DNA of 64,000 nt from Arcuatula senhousia (Eukaryota > Mollusca > Bivalvia > Mytilida > Mytilidae). The notes below the pieces were generated by a model that saw only the letters and a list, made by a program, of their open reading frames with translations, was not told where the DNA came from and made no database searches. This document shows positions 57,261-64,000 of the stretch, piece after piece. Position 1 is the stretch's first letter. Every line of letters begins with the position of its first letter. The stretch covers positions 21,759,838-21,823,837 of the forward strand of contig OZ020308.1 in NCBI GenBank assembly GCA_963971305.1, given 5' to 3'. A program made the translations under genes and the position numbers.

Positions 57261-58071
57261 CCAGTGCAGCTTCTATAATACTTATAAAACTTTGAATTAT
57301 ATAAAGTTTAATACTTAAAAAGGAAAAACTGAAACCGGTAAATGCAGGACTTTTGATCTTGGAGCGTTTAATCAATACTGTGGTTGTGAACTTTAAATTT
57401 TTCTCCGTTGACAGTCCAAAGATTTCAATTTTGGTTTGAAAATATAACTTGTGAGCGTTTAAAATCAATGCAAATCTAACAAGTAATACTGTGAATGAGA
57501 TCACAAAGGGATACCCCCGCTTCACATTGGACTCTGTACCCATGATTCAAGTCCAATTATCTCCCCTCAATGATATTTGACAACGATGTAAATTCTTCAT
57601 GCACATCTACATGTAATGTACAACCTCATGTAATCAATTGAGTGATTTAGGAGGAGAAGAGCTTACGAGGTATGTGGACAGACATACAGACAGACAGGGT
57701 GATTCCTATATACCCCATAACTTTGTTTACGAGGAGTATAATAATGAGGTGATAGCAATGGCATATTAAAAACAATTTTGTAAGAATGTATTATGTTCAA
57801 TATTTGAAAACTTTCATCATAATTTGGGAATAAAAGTCAATATCATATACTAGTATATATATGACATCGCGGTTCTATTCAATTTTAATATAAATAACAT
57901 AATATATTATTTATTTAACAATTTAACGTTTATAAAAAGTTTAACGTGTGAGCGTTGTACATCTAAGTCTGCTCATTTGTGAAATTAAAATTTGTGAAAG
58001 TTGAAAGTCCATTCCCTGAGACATGTCATGCCCAGTACTCCTATAGTAGACTGATTTCACACCAAATCCCT
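57261..58071. repeat. Higher-order repeat flank and 3' end of the opsin gene
   Basis: 57290-57470 repeats 56635-56810 ('aggagcgtttaatcaat', 'gtgaacttta', 'ccgttgacagt'). 57850-57965 repeats 56890-57000 ('tatgacatcgcggttc', 'aatttaacgtt', 'acgtgtgagcgttgtacat'). The spacing is 650-960 bp. A candidate poly(A) signal for the opsin (AATAAA, minus, 57910-57915) lies inside the repeat. Confidence 0.7.
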
Positions 58072-58329
58072 TTACCTTAAGTAATAGTTGACAACCAGCC
58101 GTTTCCTTGTTTTGATTTTGTCTGACAGCTGTCTAAGTATTGGACGATATTTCCTATTCAAAATGACGTAGATGACTGGGTTGACGATCGTTGATAGCTT
58201 GGCCAGCAGAACAGATGACAATGTCATACGAATTGGCACGACATCCTTCTTCCCAAAGGCCGATAAGATGCTGATCACGGCATATGGCGACCAGAGAGTA
58301 ACAAACCCGACGCACATCACAAAAGTTAT
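58072..58329 (-). CDS. OPN5-like: Opsin exon: TM6, TM7 and C-terminus
   Basis: Acceptor ...tatattttcag before 58329. It encodes ITFVMCVGFVTLWSPYAV, SAFGKKDVVPI, LLAKLSTIVNPVIY, NRKYRPILRQL and a short basic tail ending at TAA. The C-terminus is short and has no palmitoylation cysteines. Confidence 0.9.
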   Translation of the reverse strand: MTFVMCVGFVTLWSPYAVISILSAFGKKDVVPIRMTLSSVLLAKLSTIVNPVIYVILNRKYRPILRQLSDKIKTRKRLVVNYYLR

Positions 58330-61300
58330 CTGAAAATATAGGTTAACCAAAGACATTAAGCTTTGACCTTGGATTTCTAATAATACAATTTTTTGCAAAT
58401 TATTGTTACCAACTAATAATGAAATGCTTTTAGACTTGCGTGTTCTGTCTAATTGCTTAAAGAATATGTCTTAATAGATTAAGAGTTTATATGTTGATTG
58501 CTTTTGTTTGGAGTGTTGGGATGGTTAACATATTTTTTTGCAAAACAACATTCATCAATTAATGTTCCGGTTCAGACGACATTTTTGACAGTCTCTGACG
58601 TTCGCCTTTATCTAAGGTGCACATCCATGGCTAGTAAACCACATGGAACAGATACATTTAAAGTATTTGCAACTTTAGTTGAATACTGTTTAGATTTTTA
58701 TATCCCTGGATTACATTGTATCTAACTCTCATTTCCCACAACTTCTCCATTTTTGTTCTCCCTTTGCCAATAATATATATTATCTTGATGTGAAGTGTAG
58801 ACGTACATAAACGCTTAAACATCACATTCCATATTCTAGACTCGTGCAAGAAATGATGAATAATTATTGTTTTTTTTCTTTCGTTGTTCGCAAGACTACC
58901 ACACCGATGCTAAAATTTCAACAAAGCCAGAAACACCCCCCAACAATGGTGAACATTCTTTTTACCTTCATCAAATATGTTTCCCTCTTTTTCGCCGAAA
59001 ATTTTGTTCGTATCAGCTGTCCAGATAAAATCCTTGATCGTCGTATATAGAACAATATTGCACCATATGATATGTTCATTATCACAACCGGAACTAGTAA
59101 ACAAAGAACCATGAAAAACATGACAAAAACCGGATGTCCATCCCACTCTAAGGTACAGGACGTTCCATAAGGCTCCGGTCCATAAGCGCCGACCCCAAAT
59201 AGTGGCAACACCGCCCATACAACAGCATAACCATAGATTGACAAAAGACACCATTTTGAATGGACTAATTGTTGAACTAAAAAGGAAATACATGAATTTT
59301 TATTAAAACTTTAAATCGTGATTAGTAGTTTTAAAGGACTTGTGGTACCAAGATGATTCCGGATTTTCGACAATATCATAACTCCAAAACATTTTGCTGA
59401 TAACAAGTTTTAGTTATATACACAGCTACATTTGATGTACTTCTTCCATACTAGTTTCGTACGAGTATTTCATTTTTTACTTTTTTGCACGATGCCCTTA
59501 ATAAAACATGTAAGCAAAGAAAAATAAGTCTTAAAGAGAACGATAAAACATGTTTTCAATTAAATTTGTTACTAGCCTATGGAAAAACTTATTTTTATGT
59601 CACCCATAAAATTTTCATATTAAGTCAAAAGTCTGAAAGCAATCGCCAACGCATTCCTGTAAACCGATGCCATCAGAAGGCTGCATAAATAAACATAATA
59701 GCAAATGACAATTAAATCTCCATCAATAACAAGAAAGAAATATTATTTGTTTGGTCACACGAACACAGCTTTATAGTTCAGTGAAAACAAAACAATCCTC
59801 ACGGGGGAAAGGGGGGGGGGGTCACTTCCTATATAAATGTATATACAGACGTGCCGCTTGAATGGGTCTGATTTTTATGCCTTGAAATATATGATTGGGT
59901 ATTAAATTAGCTAACATCATATATATCAACGGGTCGTAATTTTTAAATAATTGATATGTCACGTTTCTATCATTAAACTTCCAAAAACACTAAAGTTGTT
60001 ACACAGCATGCATCTAACCGCATTGGGTATTTACTTTTGGAGGAGTTGTAACTGAGGATGGACTGTTTTTACAATTTTTGATGGATGCCCTGTCAAAGAT
60101 CTAAGATTAAACTATAACATGGTGTTATAGTTCCATATTAACACATACATTTATGCAATTAATTTAATATCAATATTGAGGAAGTGATACAGTCATTTCC
60201 TAAATTCCGTACACATTTTGAATGTTCATTACATATATGTATAGGTATTCATTTTGTATTCATGATATATGAATGGGTATACATTTTCTATTTTTAACTA
60301 TATGAATGGGTGGTGTTTTTGAAATGATGGCGGTACGCCTGTACCAGAATTCCAATGAAGTGACCCATCCCCGTGAGAATCCTACACGAACGAAAAAACA
60401 CCTCGTTCTTTGTACGGTTTCCTGTCGTCTATTACTGTAAACACCTGAATGTAAAAGCAAGCAACAGCTAACACACTCACCCTTTAAGAATTAAAATGGA
60501 TTTGTTTAAGTACTATACATAGTTTAAATTTGCGACTTGAACACAAAATTGAAAGCTAGTTTTGATAATAAAAGTGACTAACATATATATTGCTCCAACA
60601 ACAGATTGTTTTCAATTATGAATGTAAATTACGTACCGTTGACAGACTGACAGACAGTTGAATATCTGGCACAGCTAATAGCAGTCAATGTAAATATGCT
60701 AACGACACCACGGAAAAACCCAATAAAACCATACGCTGCACAAACTGAAATTGAATTATAATATCCTGTCAAAATTACATGCCTTTTTACAAGTACTTTA
60801 TTGCAAGAATGTTGGTTGATTTATAGCTGTATCGCTGTGTATTTTGATAGTTGCATTATCACTTTTCGTGACTTTGTTTTTGTGTTTCTTAGAGTAGAAG
60901 ATAATTCTTTCTTTTTTTTTATATTTTATTCTTTATTAACAAACAAGCTTAAAGATCAAATCGCTTTGGATTAAAGCTATCATAAATCAGACCTTCCATA
61001 TTCGTTCAAACGTTCAAAATGTTTTGTTTGAGTAATTCTTACAAGAGGTGTTTTCGTTTTGACAAAGCTTATGTTTGTGCATGTCGTCCTCATGCTAGTT
61101 GTTCCTTGTCAAAGAAGGGGATCTTTCTTTCAAACTCTAAGGATTGTGTTTGAATCATATGCATTTTATCTTTGATCAAGGTCCAATTACAAAACTGCAA
61201 ACAGCAACCAGGGGTCACATTGAAAGCTGTTTGTTGTTCCCCATTGTGGATTGGATTTTGATTGTGACTTATTTATGGCAATAGTACACGACAGTTATGT

Positions 61301-61855
61301 ACAGGTATTCCATATAATCTCAAGAGAAGTCGCCAGGTTTTGAAACGGGTTGTGGAGAAGGTCTGCGAGGGGTTATGAAACTTTTCTAAAAATTGACTAT
61401 TTTGGTGGGTTTTGATGCACATCAAGAGGGCTTTTCAAAATACTTTTTGAAAATAGGGGGTTGCAATCGCACCAAACACACATCCCATTTCGGTGGCCTT
61501 GATAGAATTGTATTCAGCCTTATTATGTCTTTGTAAATTAAATATGAAAGTAGAAAGATTGAGATATCACCTTTTTGATATATCTATTTTCTATTGACAG
61601 ACATGACATAATTATTGCTAAAATGCTTCCACCATGTTACATTCTATCATTTTTAATTCCCAAAACGATACGTACGGTATTTTCCAATAGCCAGCTTATG
61701 GTGAAATGATGAATATATTGTCAGCGGAAAGCACAAGGGCATTAAAATGTCAATGAAGGCAAGATTCAGGATGTAGTAATCACAAGGCATCTGGGTCTCT
61801 TTACGTTTGAAGAACAGGAATACGACAAAACCATTAAGGAGTAAAGCTGTTATGC
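58072..61855 (-). CDS. OPN5-like: Opn5 (neuropsin)-like opsin, last four coding exons (5' incomplete)
   Basis: A light-sensing G-protein-coupled receptor of the membrane. Exons in order: 61855-61676, 60744-60637, 59276-58966 and 58329-58072; intron phases 1, 1, 0; 284 residues, with perhaps 45-60 N-terminal ones missing. Using bovine numbering: TM1 from LLLNG (N55); LNLAFID in TM2; C110 in TM3 with C187 in PYGTSC (disulfide); E181 in GPEPYG (counterion) with Y at 113; W265 in LWSPYAV; and retinal lysine K296 in LLAKLST, six residues before NPVIY. SAFGKKDVVPI and LLAK...NP.IY are much like vertebrate Opn5, so I place it in that (tetraopsin) group. Oddity: the E/DRY motif reads ARY (SCARYST). 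All splice joins keep frame. A pseudogene is not suggested. Confidence 0.88.
58966..59276 (-). CDS. OPN5-like: Opsin exon: TM4, extracellular loop 2, TM5, loop 3
   Basis: Acceptor ...ttcctttttag before 59276; donor GTAAAA after 58966. It encodes WCLLSIYGYAVVWAVLPLFG, GPEPYGTSCTLEW, the TM5 stretch, and a basic third loop ending KKRETYLMK. The glutamate of KKRE aligns with E247 of rhodopsin. Confidence 0.88.
59277..60636 (-). other. Opsin intron (between TM3 and TM4 exons)
   Basis: 1,360 bp; no nested gene seen. It contains a poly-G run near 59811-59820. Confidence 0.7.
60637..60744 (-). CDS. OPN5-like: Opsin exon: TM3 and the ARY motif
   Basis: Acceptor ...caatttcag before 60744; donor GTACGT after 60637; 108 nt. 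It encodes CAAYGFIGFFRGVVSIF then TLTAISCARYSTVCQ. C110 is present; position 134 is alanine instead of E/D. It was missed by ORF finding because it is short. Confidence 0.85.
60745..61675 (-). other. Opsin intron (between TM2 and TM3 exons)
   Basis: 931 bp. It contains a weak family C copy at about 61165-61320 ('gcaaacagcaaccaggggtcac', 'ttccccattgtg'). Confidence 0.7.
61676..61855 (-). CDS. OPN5-like: Opsin exon: end of TM1, loop 1, TM2
   Basis: Acceptor ...tctcttttcag before 61855; donor GTACGT after 61676. It encodes GITALLLNGFVVFLFF, the loop KRKETQMP, then YYILNLAFIDILMPLCFP. It enters and leaves in phase 1, so another coding exon must lie upstream. Confidence 0.82.
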
Positions 61856-63595
61856 CTGAAAAGAGAAATATTTATACTGTTGAAAATTAGGTTTATGGCA
61901 AAACTTGCTTTTCCATTAATTAAATAGAAACTAAAATTAAAATCCACCAAAAACAGAGAAAAAAACTCTATTAAAATCATTTACTCGGTGAGTGAGTTGG
62001 TGTTACATGCCCTGTCAACACTTTATAGGTTTTATAAGCCTACAACATGTTCAATTTGTAGAAAATAATGAAATGTAGATACGTTTATAATAATAATGAA
62101 AGAAGAGAAAAAACAATGATGTATACAAAAAAGTTATCTTTGAAGGAATTACGTGCAGTAGTTCTGTGTAAGAATCAGGCAAAATTAAAAAAAAACTTTG
62201 AATCATGATTTTAAAAACACACGGTTTTGACAATAAATTGTCATTCAAAATAGCCTTCTAATGAAGAAACAAAATTTGTTGTCTCGAGTGTCAGAGGATG
62301 GAGAAAAAATTAAAATGATAGGAATTTAGTGTGACTTGACAGAGTTACCTCCATAAGGTTCAAATTTTACGTGCATTTTAACAAAAATATATCTGAAATT
62401 ACTGACTTTTAAAAAAGTGCCAATGCATTTTTTTTACTTTTTAAGCATTTTAAACAGTATTTTGAAGTCCATCTCGTGTGTTTTTTTAATCATGATTCAT
62501 CCATTGCCTGATTCTTACAGAGAATGGCACCTAAATCGTCTCATTACGTTAAAAATGTTCATTCGTAAATTCCAAGGAGGATGCTTGACAGTAATTTTCC
62601 GATGTAAGTTTTTGTTTAATTTTTTTTCAATATCTAATTGGCAAAAAAAAAACCCCAAACATTTTTGCTCCTAAACTTAAAACAATCCGTTAAAATGTTC
62701 AGAACTTTTTTCATATAATACGCCTTGGATTTTAAGGCTCATACAAATCACTGAATCATAAACTTAATGTCGTCGACTACAAAGATGTTTTTAAAAAACT
62801 GTTTGGTCCTAACACAAAGCCTAATTGAAAGACGCAAGAAGGCATTGGCCGAATACCGGAAATCTGGAAGGAACCGAAAAGTTAAGTTGATACATCAGAC
62901 AGTAACAATAGTAAAAATACCACACACATTAGAAAAAAATGTAATCTACAAAGCGAATTCAAGTCGACACAATAATATATTTATAAGCTTCGAAGGGGAA
63001 AGCAATTCTTGATTATAGCTAAGAACAAGCGGCGATGCCAAAGGTATACATGTTCTTTCCGTTGCAACAATTAAAAACTTTCCGTGACATTTTGTGAGTT
63101 TCTAAGAAAAGGAGTGACTTGCTTCTATTTTCTCTGTTTATACGGAAACTATCTTCAATAAACTTGTATTTAAAACAAAAGCAGACACCTTAAGCATCAC
63201 TTAATGGTTATAAGATTCAAGACAATTAGTCGTCAAGATTATAAGTCTACGAAAGTCAAATATATATGGAAAGGAAACGGATAAAAGCTTGTTAACTTTA
63301 CATGAAAGCTATAGAGCTGCAGATTTGAATGACACCAGGAAGTGTTTAATATCAATGGTCTTCTCATAACCGATCCTTTTAATTATTTCATAGATTTATT
63401 TGAGCGCTGTTGAAGATAAATATGCACAAAGATTGTCTATCGAAAGTTTGCCAGACTATTTATCATCCGGTGCTGAATGCATGATGTCTACATAAACAGA
63501 TTTTGTTTATATATAAATGGTAGATGAATACAATGAGTTTGACGTCGCTGCAGACCTATCATGACGTTAAACTCCCCAATCAATCAATGAGTTTG
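61856..63595. other. Region upstream of the opsin exons
   Basis: The missing N-terminal exon should be here or beyond the window. I found no minus-strand stretch that encodes a plausible TM1 half ending in a phase-1 donor. The 81-residue plus ORF at 62767-63012 is lysine-rich without a recognisable family. Confidence 0.45.
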
Positions 63596-63599
63596 TGGT

Positions 63600-63975
63600 A
63601 TAATATATGAGCGTCCCGTGCGGGGCCCGGGAGTCGAATGGGCCCGCAGCAGCGCTAAGCTTGTCGGTAAAAGTCCACTAAAGAGCGCTCAGAAACCTGA
63701 CATCGGGGTCAGGCCGCTTTGCCCACAAAGCAACTGGGATGTGTGCCCCAGGTGGTTGAATGGGGCAGCCCTGACATCGAGAGATGCGGGGTCGTCAGGC
63801 GATAATGCGGAAAACCTGACCGCAAACCATAGTGGTGCACCGTGTTGGGAAAAATGTCACATTCCTCGCACGTTAAAGAACCCTGCTGCAGGTCTCGGTA
63901 AGAGTAGGACCCGTAGGATCCCCATGCAAGAGGCAAAAATTTCCCGTCCCAACCCATCACTCATTTTTCCTGTGG
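63600..63975 (+). repeat. Dispersed repeat family D, plus copy
   Basis: Matches, in reverse, 30536-30890. It is the least AT-rich stretch in the window ('cgtgcggggcccgggag', 'gcagcagcgctaagcttgtcgg', 'catagtggtgcaccgtg'). An 83-residue minus ORF is just this repeat. Confidence 0.8.
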
Positions 63976-64000
63976 CAGTCAAAACTCTCCTACCCGATTG

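Noticed and set aside
58910..59293. 127-residue minus ORF overlapping the opsin exon in another frame
   Set aside because: It is an out-of-frame shadow; only the frame reading GPEPYGTSC joins the neighbouring exons.
62767..63012. Lysine/arginine-rich 81-residue ORF as a small gene or the missing opsin exon
   Set aside because: Wrong strand for the opsin, and composition without a family signature.

Overview
The window is animal nuclear DNA, most likely from a bivalve mollusc and probably a mussel (Mytilidae). It is AT-rich, its genes have GT-AG introns, nearly all the rest is dispersed and tandem repeat DNA, and there are no operons, Shine-Dalgarno sites or bacterial gene packing. The bivalve call rests on secreted IL-17-like cytokine genes with an eight-cysteine pattern, abundant Penelope-like retroelement remnants, hammerhead-ribozyme-like tandem repeats, and a repeat vocabulary I associate with mussels. 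The species call is inference.

Host genes. Three IL-17-like cytokine genes lie at about 12.5 kb (+), 28.2 kb (-) and 45.6 kb (+). They share one architecture: a 4-5 codon first coding exon (the start of the signal peptide), a short phase-0 intron, and one exon for the rest of the protein. They look like old local duplicates now separated by 14-17 kb of repeats. At the right end (58.07-61.86 kb, minus strand) lie the last four coding exons of an Opn5 (neuropsin)-like opsin. It has the retinal-binding lysine and the E181 counterion position, but its DRY motif reads ARY. Its N-terminal exon was not found. The cytokines and the opsin have no evident functional link.

Mobile DNA. The most complete element is a tyrosine-recombinase retrotransposon (DIRS/Ngaro-like) at 16.67-21.11 kb, flanked by two nearly identical ~513-bp direct repeats. 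Its gag and RT/RNase H share one reading frame, separated only by a UGA followed by CUAG, the known leaky-stop context. Its RT has an internal in-frame deletion and the C-terminal part of its recombinase is inverted. Penelope-like RT remnants occur at 15.0, 24.9, 31.6-32.7 (-), 32.7-33.7 and 37.6-38.6 kb. Other mobile DNA includes a LINE C-terminal relic (22.6 kb), a tRNA-type SINE (36.5 kb), several TIR/MITE elements (9.9, 21.6, 26.5, 43.4 and 49.9 kb) and a 123-bp palindrome (29.9 kb).

Tandem DNA. A ~350-bp tandem repeat with a hammerhead-ribozyme-like core lies at 4.28-5.06 kb and recurs at 40.1-40.5 kb. A degenerate 47-bp satellite occupies about 54.5-57.3 kb, just beyond the 3' end of the opsin gene. 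A 49-bp minisatellite is at 1.3-1.5 kb and a ~160-bp triplication at 25.3 kb. The rest is AT-rich sequence in which I see no gene.
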